A stretch of 64,000 nt of DNA from Monocercomonoides exilis (lineage: Eukaryota > Preaxostyla > Oxymonadida > Polymastigidae): assembly GCA_001643675.2 (NCBI GenBank), contig LSRY02000028.1:434001-498000 (forward strand), written 5' to 3'. Positions 47,601-59,568 of the stretch are shown here, one piece after another. The translations under genes were made by a program, and so were the position numbers. The notes under the pieces are model-generated. The model saw only the letters and a list, made by a program, of their open reading frames with translations, searched no databases and was not told where the DNA came from. Each line of letters begins with the position of its first letter. Positions within the stretch are counted from its first letter, which is position 1.

Positions 47601-50600
47601 ATTAAAGTTCTGATAACTTTAATTCTCCAAAACAAACGATCAAATATAATAGTGTGCGGGTTTTGCACCCAACAATAATACCTCTTGTTATGGGAGAATA
47701 AATAGTTGGGATTGTCATCTGTCAGCTTGAATGTGTCTTATTTCACTTGTCTGAATTGTTCTTATCGTTGTGTGCTCAATTCTGCTACAATTTTTAGTCG
47801 TTTCTTCTGTCTTTGAGTTTGGGTCGGGAGTGTTCGAGTCTTTGGAGAGTTCTGGAGGAGACTGATGTTGAAATGAAATATTCGTTTGTTAGATGGTTGT
47901 TGAGTAAGATGGATTGGCTGTTGGCGGGGAAGCGAGCGGAAATGTGGAACTTGGGTTGAATAGTGTGAGGTTCGTTTGGTTCTTCAGTTGGAGGGATATC
48001 AGGGCATGGGCAGTGCTGGATGTGATGTTGGTTCTGAAGAAAGATAGAGTGTGAGTGTGGGCTATTAGGGAGAGGCTTGCATTTCTGGCTATTGGAACTT
48101 CCGGCACTTCCTTTTAAGTCAAGGCAGAAATGGCTGCATGCTTGATTGTGTAAGGTCTGAATTTTTGTGGGATCCCCACTTGTGTCATTCCTTGCCACAC
48201 TAGTTTCCTGATTCCTGATGTTTTGAATGGAGTGTGTTGAGTTGAATTCAGCAAGAAGGTGTCTCTTGACTCGTTCGTTCTCCGAACTCTCTCCCAAAAG
48301 CAATCTACTGCTCTTGCAGGGCAAATCTTTTCGTCGGCTTCACCTAAGAAGGGGATTGAAAAGAAACTCTGTGGAATTGAGGTTTTGATGTGCGTGTGGA
48401 TGTGGATGGCATCGCAGCAGAATATCGACTGGCTCATTGATAGTACCTCTTGTTCGTGAAAGCAGTAGGCTGTGAATGGAACATGAAGTGGAATGCACTT
48501 CACTGAAAGCTCAAAGAACGATAGATCCGTGTCACAAGGCCTTCATTCGTTGAAACCAAAATTCAAGGATGGAGACCATATGTGTGTGTGAAAGGTCTCC
48601 TGAGGAAGTGAGAATCGGATAATGAGTGGAAAATTGTCTTTATGATTGGTATTTGGACAATATCATCTCCATAACTTAGTCTGGAGAATAGGTTCATTGC
48701 AGCTCTTGTGGCACTTAAGCATGTGTTGGTGAATCCAATCTCCTTCAGGTTATCAAAGAGCATGGCACATCTTCTGTTCCACTCTCCTTAATCCCTCGGA
48801 AATTCTCCATATTTTTCCTCTGTCCATATATGTCCAACATGTGCGATACCAAAGGTGTAAGCTGTCCATCTTGAAGGTGAAACACTGTTCTTGGTCTCTG
48901 CGATCAGTGATTGAGGAACTCCGCATTTCTGTAAGCTGCTGATCCACCACAGTTCTCCGCTCTGTGCTACCAGTTGAGTCTTGCTGCTAAGCAAGGTACA
49001 GGTTGGAGTGATGCTCCCGACTTCCTCATTCCTGGCCCTGCCCTCAATACTCTTTTCGAAGTACTCCGTCTCATGGAAGATGTTGTAATCTCCTTTAGCA
49101 GCGGGGTTCAAACCTAATTCCTTCAGGCTGAAAGAAAAATGACTGCTCTCTCATGTCACTCCAGAATCTTTCTCAAACAAGGGAGGATCAGAGGTGTCGG
49201 TGGATTAACAAGGGTTATTGCTCCTTCCCAATCTTCTTTCAGACTATCCTCTTGCTCCAGGCTTTTTTGTCCCAACAAAGTCATTGTTTTCCTGTTCCTC
49301 TCACTTTCGAAGGCATCCAGCTTGATGTTCACGTCCAAGGTTCTTTCTTGAAGTTGAAGCGCTTCCTCTGTTTTCTCGTAATCTCACACGCGTTGGAGCG
49401 TTGACAACGTGACTGCTGTCCTGTTCTTCACTCCTTGAAGGCGAATCTCCCTCATCTGAATATTCCATTCTGTTGTCATCTTTCGGATTTTCCTCAGAAG
49501 AGATAGAAGATTCGGTCACCCTGTCCAACAATTGATGTCGTTAACCACTGTCGTGTTGTCCGATCTAAGCAAGATTGTGTGAATGTGGTGTCCAAGGATT
49601 TGGGGGATGAAGTGCTTGAGTCCCATCAAGACAGCTAACATCACCTAAAAGTTGGAGAATTGGCTGAAAAAGGCCTTGTTGAAAGATTGGTGGAACTGGA
49701 ACATGTTCTTTTCGATTTTCAGCGTGACACCATCAGCACGGAGGTCTGCATCCGTTGTTTGAACAGCATCCGGAGTCGTATATGAAGTCCAAGTTCTCTG
49801 TTCCTGTATTCCTAATTTGAGTTTCAATTCGCTTATCCAATTGATGATCAAGGGATTGACCTTCGTATTCCCATTTCATCCTTCCTTCGAAACAGCTCTG
49901 TTGAGTTCCTTGTTAAATCTGTTCATTTGAAGAGATCCATCCTTTTCAACGAAACTTGTTGCACTGACAAAACCAACAAACGATTCTAAGCTCCTGATTC
50001 AAACTTCATCATTTCTTCTTGCAAGTGTCATTTGCCGTTTGCATTCCTTCCTCAGGAACCCGCATCTCTTTTGTTCCAGGCTGACTTTGCACATCTTCGA
50101 ACTCCATATCCATCTCAGGAAGTTGAAGGTTTTCTTCAATTGAAGTTTGCTCTTGCAGAAGTTAACCTGCAGTCTAAGCCTTTCTTGCCATCCAGTTATT
50201 TCCTTCGTTGCTGCATGAAGGATGTTTGCGTCTTGATGAAAGAACATAATATTGTTCGGGCAATCCACGCAGCGCAGACACCATTTGTTTCGTATTTCTT
50301 GTATCACCTTCCTCAAAACGAGTATGAATATACAGCGTGGGTCCTTGTGGCTGAATGTCTTCCCTACGGAAGCATGGATTTTATCTCTGAAACTACTGTG
50401 GTGGAAAAGTCCTCCTTTTATGTCAGTTTTTCCAACGTTCTGTGGCCTTCCATCTTGAAGTGGATTCCATTCCCTCCACTGTTGAGAGGTCTGAAGTCGA
50501 AAATGTATCTGCATTTTCCGTTCTTTTTCTTCACAAAGAAAAAGGTTCTCAGACATATGGCTGTATCTGGTTTCAGCTGAACGAGGCCTTCGTTGTAAGG

Positions 50601-50980
50601 ACCTCCTATAAACACTTCGCGCATTCATCCTCCTTTTTTGCTTGGATCCAACAAACCAACTGTAACACTCTTCCTCATGCCTTCCTTAGATGCTCTCTTG
50701 CACACGTTCCTTTCCATTCAGGTGAGATTCTCTCCATTATGATACTGTGAAACTCAATGGAATCCCACTCTTCGACGTCAAGCTGTAACAGTCCGCTGAC
50801 ACTTTTCTTCTCCAAGCTCCTGGAGCTTTCATCTGCTGAACCATTCTTTGTGCAGTTCTGCTTGTCTTTCTTTCTCCTTATGTCCTTCCTTTGAAGGCGA
50901 ATCTTTGAAAAAAAATGGATTCCTGTTTGTTGAGCACTGATTATGGCTTCCCTTTTTGTATATTTTTCCTTTAACATATG
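47600..50980 (-). mobile_element. Decayed DIRS-like tyrosine-recombinase retroelement
   Basis: On the minus strand, broken frames follow the order of DIRS-type elements. A reverse transcriptase runs from about 50620 to 49990 (FFFVKKKNGKCRYIFDFRPLN, FKMEGHRTLEKL, KIHASVGKTFSHKD, VNFCKSKLQLKKTFNFLRWIW). An RNase H-like part lies about 49850-49650 (TTDADLRADGVTL). A tyrosine recombinase lies about 48500-47800, with its conserved core as FRPYTIKHAAISAL. The RT catalytic box, expected as YxDD before the FFHQD block, reads CPNN. The recombinase His-x-x-Arg region has Lys where Arg is usual. Frame changes occur between all domains. Element ends and terminal repeats could not be fixed. Confidence 0.7.
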
Positions 50981-50995
50981 TTTGATCTTTGATTA

Positions 50996-51472
50996 TCATG
51001 TATTCTTGTATGTGTTGATGTTCTGGTGGATTAATGGTGTGGAAACAACGGACTCATATTGTTCAACCGTTGCGACTAAGTCTGCTGAATCAGTGTGAAG
51101 ATCGAATAAAGAGGAATTGATGCTGTCGTTAAATAAAGCCGCGCAAAGAAAAGAAAACGATGGAACTTGGCTTTCTATTCGATCTGTTTGTGTCTGTTGT
51201 GAAGTCGCTGGGAATTGGAAGAAAATCAGAGTACTGCTTGAGGATGAAGGCTGAGTTAACCCCACACAGATCGTTGATCTGCTGAGGGAAAAAACACCAC
51301 TTGGTTCATATGTGGGTACTGCTGTTGAAACATCCATGTCAATGATCTGGAAAGCACCAGATACCAAAATATAGCTCCTTCCTCCCAAATCAATAGGTGT
51401 TGAAGTTGATCGTTTGTTCTGGAGAATTAAGGAACTCTGTTCTTTAATTTGTTTGTTTTTCTTGAACAACAC
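50996..51472 (-). other. 158-codon open frame of unclear origin
   Basis: An open frame just upstream of the reverse transcriptase region on the same strand, rich in Ser, Thr and hydrophobic residues (LGGRSYILVSGAFQIIDMDV, SLFDLHTDSADL). It could be the first (gag-like) frame of the retroelement. Alternatively it is a fragment of a beta-helix Pmp-like gene, which has similar phrases in this genome. No decisive motif. Confidence 0.35.
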
Positions 51473-51499
51473 AATAGTTAAATATTACTATTTTTCTAA

Positions 51500-53493
51500 T
51501 GGAAATAAATAAATATATATATATATCGCATGAAGCTCTGTTATTTGTTAATTTTTTTAAATCCATCTTTATTGTGAAAAAATGAATATTTTTTTACAAA
51601 TTTGAAAAAACTTTTCAAGAAATTTTGCATTGTTTCACTAATAATAATTTATTACTAGAATAATTCCTAATGATGAACGAAAAATATTTTTTATTGGAAA
51701 AAGAATATTCAATTTCGAAACGAAATTTTTTTTGTTTGTGGAATAAACAACATATGTTTGTTGGTTAAAATTCTCTTGACTTTTATCTCATCAGAACTCT
51801 TAATTTATCAATATTGATAAAATGCATTCGTTTTGATTGAAATTTTTTTATTTTAGTGATTTTGAAAAGAAAATGAATTCATTTTGGTATAAAAATTGAT
51901 GTTTTTCTGATTAACACCAAAGAAATAATAAAATTTAGTTGGGAAAAAAATTCTTATCTTGTTATAAAACAAATGTGATCGATAATTTGATCTTTTCACA
52001 AGATTATACAAAAAAATGAATCGATTTTCAATTAATTTATTATTTGAATGATGATTTTTGAAATTGAAAGAAAAAATCAAAAATTAGATCTGTTTATTGA
52101 AAGTGTTAATAATGATGGTCACTTTCAACGACTGTGGATAGTTGCATTTTTTCAACAATAATTGATGGTTATATTAATATGGGTGATTATTTTCGAAATC
52201 ATAACTTTTTACGGAGTTATGATTTATCAAAGTTTTTATTTTTTTGCAGAGGAATTATTCATTCGAAAGAAAAAAGAAAGAAAGTTGAAAACAAAACTTA
52301 TGGGGCAGAATATTTTGCTTCAGGTATTTTCAATGAAATATTATGCACTTTTCATTAACTTTTTGAGATCAAAAAACACAATAAAAATTGGTATATTTTT
52401 ATAACATTCATGAAATGTTAGAAAACTTTATGTTTTGATTTCAATGATGCCTATTTAAGGATATGAAAATCAAATTTTTTTCAAAATCTGAGAAAGGGAA
52501 ATAAAGTTTTGAAAAAAGCAAATTTCCAATGCTTTGTGCAAAAGAAAAACTTGAAAGTCTATATTTTCCTCCTTATGTTCGAGATTTAATTCATGAAAAA
52601 ATAATCTTTGAAAGAAGGAATGACTTTTCTGTGTCCATTAATAAATATTCAAAGTGAATTTTCAAACCGAACTTAATGTTAGGAAAAATATGGATTCAAA
52701 AATAATCACCGATGTAATAAATCCAACTATTCCCTCATTGAATTTGAACCAATATGAATTGTTTTAATCATTCATCCAAATTAATAAAATCATATAAAAA
52801 CTATTTTTCATTTTCGGAGAAACTCGGAGAATCTTATTTTTCCCAGTTTCTCTGAAAATTTGGGTGAAAATTTTTGAAAAATCACTTTTTTTTAGCCTGA
52901 TCTGTCCCACAAAAAATAAAAAAATTACGTTAATACGTAATTTTTTCATTTAAAATTAATAAACTCTTTTTTTCTCTATGGAAAAGTTTGGAGTTTTTTT
53001 ATTTTCAATATTCTTTGTTAACATTAACAGATGAACACAATAAATGAACTATTTTATTGTTTGTTTTTGTTGTTCAACTGAAACACGTAAATTTCAAATA
53101 TTTTCATTTGTCTATTTCAGTGCAATAATTTTTGCTTATCTTTAATTTGAGAAACAACAATGATTATCAATAAAACTTCATTGAGCAAATGAAGAGATTA
53201 TTAGTTAGCTTTATATTCGTTGATTTAGACATTTTAATTATTTCTTTTTTTCAACTTTGACGCTTTAAACATAACAAAAAGCATACTCAGACAATTTGCT
53301 TAAAACTTATTTGAATTTTAACTTTAAAGAAATTGATGATCGTTGTATATTCAAGTAAAAAATAACACAACTGATGATCTATATTTTAAGTTCTAATTTG
53401 TTATTGAAAATGAGACAACAATGGAATGAAAATAAATTAAAAGAGTATTTTCAAACAGTCATCACACGAAGACTGCAATCTGCTTGATTTATT
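51500..53493. other. AT-rich region without a recognisable gene
   Basis: About 2 kb of AT-rich DNA with a short (TA)n run near 51515. No frame has coding character. Confidence 0.6.
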
Positions 53494-53811
53494 TTAACTT
53501 TCATCATTTTCTTTAATTGGAGCAGCACGCATATAACTTTTGCATTCTTCCATTTTCGATATCCTAAGAAAGGAAGAAGAAGTTAGTATTCATCATGATA
53601 GGTACCTGTTATTGATTAATCTAATATATTGGTCGTGTCCGCATAAAACTTGTCGGAGGTTGCAATGGATAATATGGAGAGAAGGCTGTGGTGTTTGAGT
53701 GGAAAATGCAGCTCTTGCTGCTTCTGCAGCTGTTGCTAATGCTGATTCTGTCTCCTCTGACTCCTTATGTTCTTCATGGGCTATTCTGTGGCGCGGAGTG
53801 TGGTGCTGCAT
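53494..53811 (-). CDS. Small two-exon protein, 91 residues
   Basis: Exon 1 (53811-53606) and exon 2 (53563-53494) join across a 42-nt GTACCT...TTCTTAG intron in phase to give about 91 residues. The protein starts with a His/Arg/Glu-rich stretch. An Ala-rich helix follows (ESALATAAEAARAAF), then CNLRQVLCGHDQYIRLINNR and the second-exon end RISKMEECKSYMRAAPIKE before TAA. The continuous helical frame across the junction, and its start just before an oppositely oriented coding-like region, support a real gene. I do not recognise the family. The donor is not the usual GTTTG/GTATG. Confidence 0.42.
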
Positions 53812-53814
53812 GGG

Positions 53815-55290
53815 GGTGTTGTGTGTGCACACGATGTGGCGCTTTCGGTGATGTTTTTGATTTCGCTGGTGGAGCCGCTTCCGTCGCTTGCAGCGTCTGT
53901 GATCACGAAGTCGGGGAGCAAGCGGATTTTTGCAGCGGCAGATGTGAATGCGTTCCCATCGATCTACGATCTGTTTGACCCGTCGCTGCAAATATGGCGA
54001 TCGCAACAGTCGAGGCGTGTGGAGGTGAAACTGGACGAGGAAGTGATGAAGTGATGGGGCGAGGGGTTTCAGTGTGTGAAGTCGGGGAGATTGTGGAGAA
54101 AGGGTTGGATGCGTCGGGGTTAAGGATGGAGGATGCGGTTCTGTCACTTGCAGCGATTGTGCTGAATTGCTGGAGGAAAGAAAAGAAGAAGAAGAAGAAG
54201 TTGCAAAAGGAAAAGGAGGCGAATCGGATGAGCGGGCTGGTGGAGCAGCTGCAACAGAAGGCAAATATTATCTGGATGAATCAGAGGAAGATTTCGGAGC
54301 TGTGCAAGAAGTTTAACGAAAATGTTAAGAATGTGAAGGAGGTGAAGGAGCTGCTTGTGGCGATGAGGGAGAAGGTGGAGCTGATTGATGTGGGGATGGA
54401 GAAGGAGAAGAAGATAAAGATGATTTTCGGTAAGAATGAGAAATTGCAGTTGGATAAGATGAAGTCGAAAGCATCCTTATTTCTGGTGTTTTTGCTGAAT
54501 TACTTCAAGGCAGAGAAAGAGATGCGAAAAAGGCTCAGAAGGCTCCGTTCGATCCCATATGTTCTGGGGATGCGTTAATATCTTCTTTATCAGAGGCAGC
54601 TTGAAGAGGATTCGCATAAGACGAAATAGAGTATTTTCTGATTGTTTCATCCGCAGACATTGCCAGAGCTGTTGCTTTTTATTTTTCTGGCAGAGTTTCT
54701 GTTGTTTGGGTGCAGCTTTCCATCATTTGTGACTGTTCTTGAGGTGCGCCATCGCAAAGACTTCTTCGCATTATACCTGCAAATGCTGGATTTGTGCGAT
54801 GCTATTGATCTGTGAGCTTTTCTAACGGAGTCTAAGAACAGAGCGTTTGTGAAGAAGGTGAGTCACATCTTTGCATTGCTGAACCGGAGCTGTATGATAG
54901 GGTGCTGACGCTTTCTTGTGTGTCGGCGGGTGCAGGTGTTGAAATCTGGTTGAAGCGACTGGCGAAGGCTGTTCTGTAGGTTGCGGCAAAGAATCAAGAG
55001 TGGTTAATGTTGCTCCAATTGGTGCGGAAGCTGGTGGAGTTTGCAGCGCTGAAGGGGAAAGAAGAAGCAGAGGAAAAAGGAGGAATTGTTTGCGATTCCT
55101 CCATATTTTTTCCATCAGCAGAAGGATAGTTTTTCATCTGAAAGAGAAAAACAAAATGGAAACCGATGCGATACTGGAAAAGAGTTGTGAGAAGAGAACG
55201 TGGAGCGAATGTGAACGAGAACATGGAATGAACTTTTGGAGTCAGATGGGGAATTTTTGCATTTTGAATCAGGCATGGAGGCAGACGTGA
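53815..55290 (+). pseudogene. Decayed GC-rich helical-repeat gene
   Basis: This plus-strand stretch has G/C-ending codons and long leucine-rich helices, unlike the surrounding AT-rich DNA, but no continuous frame. Pieces are ALSVMFLISLVEPLPSLAAS in one frame to 54052, and GRGVSVCEVGEIVEKGLDAS to the stop at 54578 in another. The frame then breaks again: LLLFIFLAEFLLFGC to a TGA near 54812, and YDRVLTLSCVSAGAG with an in-frame TAG near 54977 before KLVEFAALKGKEEAEE. Multiple independent lesions show a dying gene, probably of a large ARM/HEAT-like protein. No intact paralogue is in the window to name it. Confidence 0.6.
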
Positions 55291-55564
55291 TATAAGTTAA
55301 TTCAGTAATTGAGGAGAATGAGCAACTGCAAAAAGACGATTGGTATGTTTTCAGTTTCGCATTTTATGTTGTGGATAAGAAGGATTCTGAGAGGATGAAT
55401 TCAGTTGAATTTTGTGTTTCTTCTTCAGCGTCTTTGCCAGCGTTCCAATGAGTATTGTATTTTCTGTTTGAAGGAATTGAGGTTTCAATTGAAACAATTT
55501 CCTTCTACGCTGCCCTGGGCCGGAAGCTTTACATTCGAAAGCTTCATTTTCTGATTCTGTAAAT

Positions 55565-57258
55565 TTATCTTTTTCTTTCTATTCCAATAGCTATTAAATA
55601 ATTCATAGCTGTTCTTTCTATCCCCCCAAAGGCACAGCTGGAAATCGTCGTTGAAATTTTATTTGTCGAAGTTAGTGAAAACAACGAAACAGCAAAGTTC
55701 GTCTTCACCCAATTCATGTTTTCCATTTTAAATACCCCATTCAGAACTTTGATCAGTTCTGTTGAAAAAGCTGTTTGTTCAAAGTGTTCGCTTCCAACAG
55801 ATTTGGTCAACCTGATGATGCTCAGATCTCCTGTTCCAGTAATTTCAAATAGTTTTTCTCTTTGAATATAAGCATGTGGCGAGTCGCACAAAAGAATAAG
55901 ATCGCTGACAGTCAATAAGCCTGTAGAAACCGAAAATAGAGATAAGCCGGATTCTTCAAAAACTGTTTGTATTTCTATGCTCATATCACTTTGGCAAAAA
56001 ACAGTGAAACTGCTGGCCCACAATCAAAACTATTTGTTTCGATTATTGTCCCATTGAGTATCTCTATATCAGCGACAAATAATGGAATCCTAGGTTCTGT
56101 TTGTACTGAGGAGACAAATCTGATTCTTCCAAAATCGTTTCGAAGCCATTCACTTTGATCAACAATGGAATATAAGTCTGTACTAACTCTGTTTCCTGTT
56201 TGCCTTGTTGAATAGCAACTTGGATCAATGTTGTTTTCTGTTGAATTATGGAGAGCAATGTCATTTCCTCCTGCTCCGCATGTATTATTTTGGAAAAAGC
56301 AGTAATAAAGCAATATTCCGTTATTGTTTCTATTTATTAATAAACCAACAGCGCCTCCTCCACACATGGAATGACAATTACGGAACAAATAATTTGAAAT
56401 GATTGCTTTGTCTATGGAAGTTCAATGTTGAATGGCACCTCCAGCTGATCCAGTTGAATGATTTGCTTGGAACGAGACAAATAATGAATTGATAATGCAT
56501 CGCTTTTTTCTTTCAGTTTTTGTTAGTCGAATATTAATTGCTCCTCCGTCGTCACCTGAAGAACAGTTTTTAAAGTTGCAATCATCGACCATTGACTGGA
56601 GATGCACATGCTCTGCAATAATTCCTCCTCCTCCAAAGTCAGAGGTGACTTGTGCTGAGCATTGGACGAATGTTGAGCATCGCACAATACATTCTGCAAT
56701 CTTCAAAGCATATATTCCGCCACCTCTTGTTGAAGAAATGCACCTTGAAAACGAACAATTTTCAACAGTCAGTATAGCATTTTCGCTGTTACGCACATTA
56801 AGAGCACCTCCTTGTGAAGAAGAACAATCAGTCCATTCACACAACGAAAAGGATTGGCTAACTGTCAAATTCATCTGACCATTTTTCTGAAGAGCATTCA
56901 TTTCTCTTTTCCCGTTGCTTATCGTTGTGTTTCTGCAGATGAATTCTTCTGACGAAAATGATCCATCTGAGATCCCTCCTTCAAACACATTCACACACGA
57001 ATAAATGAGGCAGCCCTCCATTGAACTCAACAAGCATGAATGCTCCATTTGGTAATCACTGTTCTTTATTTGTTTAACAGAAATATTCCTGTAGGCACAG
57101 TCAAAAATTTGTTCACTTTTGCTCTTTTCAGTCAACAGAAAATAGTATGATGATGAAACAGTCAGATCTGTAACGATGGATACTTTTAAAAACGTTTGAA
57201 TTTGAATTATGAGAAGAAAATACAAGATCAGAAGAGCAAACTTTTTTTGGAGGATCAT
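55565..57258 (-). pseudogene. Broken beta-helix (Pmp-like) surface protein gene
   Basis: This is a relative of the intact gene at 42086-44331, on the minus strand. It begins with a signal peptide-like hydrophobic stretch (FALLILYFLLIIQI). Beta-helix units with GGA/GGG and paired Cys follow (CSSSQGGALNV, CSFSRCISSTRGGGIYAL, CNFKNCSSGDDGGAINI, MCGGGAVGLL), and the SLFSVSTGLLTVSDLILL type of strand follows in the next frame. An in-frame TGA falls near 56422, right after GSAGGAIQH, and the frame changes near 55990 after SLFFAKV. No membrane span or tail is visible before the stop at 55565. It therefore looks like a truncated pseudogene, although a 27-nt GTGCCA...CATAG intron could remove the first stop. 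Confidence 0.65.
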
Positions 57259-58074
57259 ACATGTGTTTGTGTGCAGATTGACATAATATGAAAATGAATT
57301 GGAGATGTGGTTTTATTGTGGAAAAACAAGAATTCTGCATAAGCATTGATTTGGTTGTACTTAGCATCAAAAATGAAGACAAGCGTTCACACATCACATT
57401 AAACAATTCATCTGAAAAATGTTAAATGCAATAAATAAGTAATTTAGATCAATTGAAACAAACTTTTATTGCAGGTCTTTAGAAAAGCACTCTGTCCTTA
57501 GTAAATTCTGTGAAGAGGTTTTCTTCTGAAATTAATATCTTCTTGGATTCGTTTGTTTCAATAAAAACATTATTCATTTTGATCAAAATATGCAATAAAA
57601 ATTCAATTATTATTTTTGTTTTCAGACATCATCATGGCGTGTTGGAATGAAAATTTATTCAACGAAAAAATGAACTTAAAGCGTTTCAAAGAAAAAGAAA
57701 TTTGATGAATAATACTATTATGGTATCTCATTTTTGATCTGTGGTGATTTTTCAAAAATTTTCACCCATTTGATTGAAAAATGAAATTTTTATTTTATTA
57801 GAAAATTTATCAAAAGGAACTTTTCAAAAAATTTTCGACATATGAAATAAAACTCGTTACAAAATTTATTTTTTCATATTTTCATTTTTTCCCAATATTT
57901 TATGTTTTCGTATTTTCCAGTGATAATAACTTTTTGGGCGATGTGTAAAGTGCAATTTCCGGTTCATCACACAGATAAAATTTTGTTGATCAACTTATTT
58001 TCTTTTTTGTTTTTTATTCTATTTTACAAAAAATAATTACCAAATACGAATGATCATAACCACTATTAAAAATT
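57259..58074. other. AT-rich intergenic region
   Basis: No gene seen. It lies between the broken beta-helix gene and the divergent acyltransferase gene. Confidence 0.6.
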
Positions 58075-59385
58075 ATGGAAAAATACACAAAATTTGAAGA
58101 TCATTCTACAGGAATTAACCCTTTTTTACCTAATAATCCAGAAAAAGAAAAAAGTGTTTTTTCTTTACCAGATAAATTAAAAATCGGTTTTTTTGGATGG
58201 ATTTTAATAATTTGTCGAACACCATTCCTTGTTTTATTTCTAACTTTGTGGTGTATTTTGAGAATATTATTTTCAATTGTATGGAAAGCATTTATTTTTG
58301 ACAAAATTCTAAGAAAGTTTTTTTTAAATGAAAAATTACACAGATTCCTGTTTATTTTTTGAAAAGAAGATTGATACGATTTGTTGACAAAACATTTGGT
58401 CGTATTATACTCTGGCTTTACGGATTTTTACACTTACAAAAGAAAAAAGCAGTGTTAACAAGAGGAAAGTTTGCTAATAATTTTTGAACAGCATTTTCAT
58501 TATTCAAATATTTTTATTTCAAGACCTGATGGCTATAAAATCGGTGATCGCGCACTAATTCCAGATAAAGATTCATTGATTTTAACAAATCATGTATCTT
58601 TTATCGATGTTATTTATCTGACTATGCGCTATTCTCCAAAATTTGCTTTTATTTCCAGTCCGTTAACTGAAGCTAATTCCGTATGGAAAACAAAAAGATT
58701 AGAATTTTTTGAAATATTGCATTTTAAAATAGGAAGTTACTGTTTATTCATCCGGAGTCTTTGAAGCAATTCAAGCTGCTAAAGAACAAACTATTTTAAG
58801 AAACAAAACAGTATATTCTTTTTTGTTAACAGTCAATTTACATTTACAACTTGAAATTATTAGGGAATTTCTTTGAATCTTTTTATTAGTCAGAGCAAAG
58901 AACCAGTCGTTTGCTTTATGGAAGGCACCACGTCAAATGGAAGAGGAATGCTGCAACCTATTTTAGGTGCGTTTAACAACGTCAAACCTCAAAAAATATT
59001 TGCTTCTGCGCTCATGTGTGCAACTTTTTGCATGTAAAAATGTTATTTTATAAATTTAATTTTTTATTGACGTTATAAAAGATATGCAAAAACAAGTGAC
59101 TGCGTTCAGACGATGGAAACAGCATTTCAAATGGACTTAAAGCTGATGTCACAAGTTTCGCATTCTTTAACGGAAGCTTCTCTTCCGCCGCTTATTCTTA
59201 ATAATGATCGCATTTGTTCGAACAAGTCTTTGACTTCAAATAGCGATTTGGCATCTCCGAAAGATAATCTTATTGAACATATTAGAAAGCTTATATGCGA
59301 GGCTGCAAATATAAATTGGCTTCAAGTTTCTTATCTTAACAAATTACAATTTCAAGATTATTTGAAAAAGCAGAAAGATTCATGA
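58075..59385 (+). CDS. PlsC-type lysophospholipid acyltransferase (LPCAT/LPEAT-like)
   Basis: Six exons (58075-58278, 58344-58468, 58524-58680, 58733-58810, 58864-59033, 59082-59385) give about 345 residues. The N-terminus holds one or two membrane helices (GWILIICRTPFLVLFLTLWCILRI and the next exon's FGRIILWLYGFL). The acyltransferase motif I HxxxxD is NHVSFIDVIY, and motif III is CFMEGTTSNGR, both as in the LPCAT/LPEAT branch that re-acylates lysophospholipids in the ER. Each splice junction was forced by frame and by family continuity: the third intron (GTATGG...AAATAG) restores SEVTVYSSGVFEAI, which otherwise is out of frame. Calcium-binding EF hands seen in some relatives are absent. Substrate head group cannot be told. 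Confidence 0.82.
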
Positions 59386-59568
59386 ATTATCATTTTGTAG
59401 TTTTGAGAGCAGATTTCAAATTTAGTTTATTTGAAAATCTTTTACACAAATGTTCCACTTTACTTTATAAAAATTTATATTTATATTTCATTTATTTGAT
59501 AGATATGTATTTCAGCAACAAGCTCGAAATTGAACAATAAAATAAAAAGGGTTAAAGATCAATTTGGA

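Noticed and set aside
53812-54264. Upstream extension of the 91-residue minus-strand gene to position 54264
   Set aside because: The extension is His/Arg/Pro-rich antisense of the plus-strand GC-rich relic; the ATG at 53811 gives a coherent small protein.
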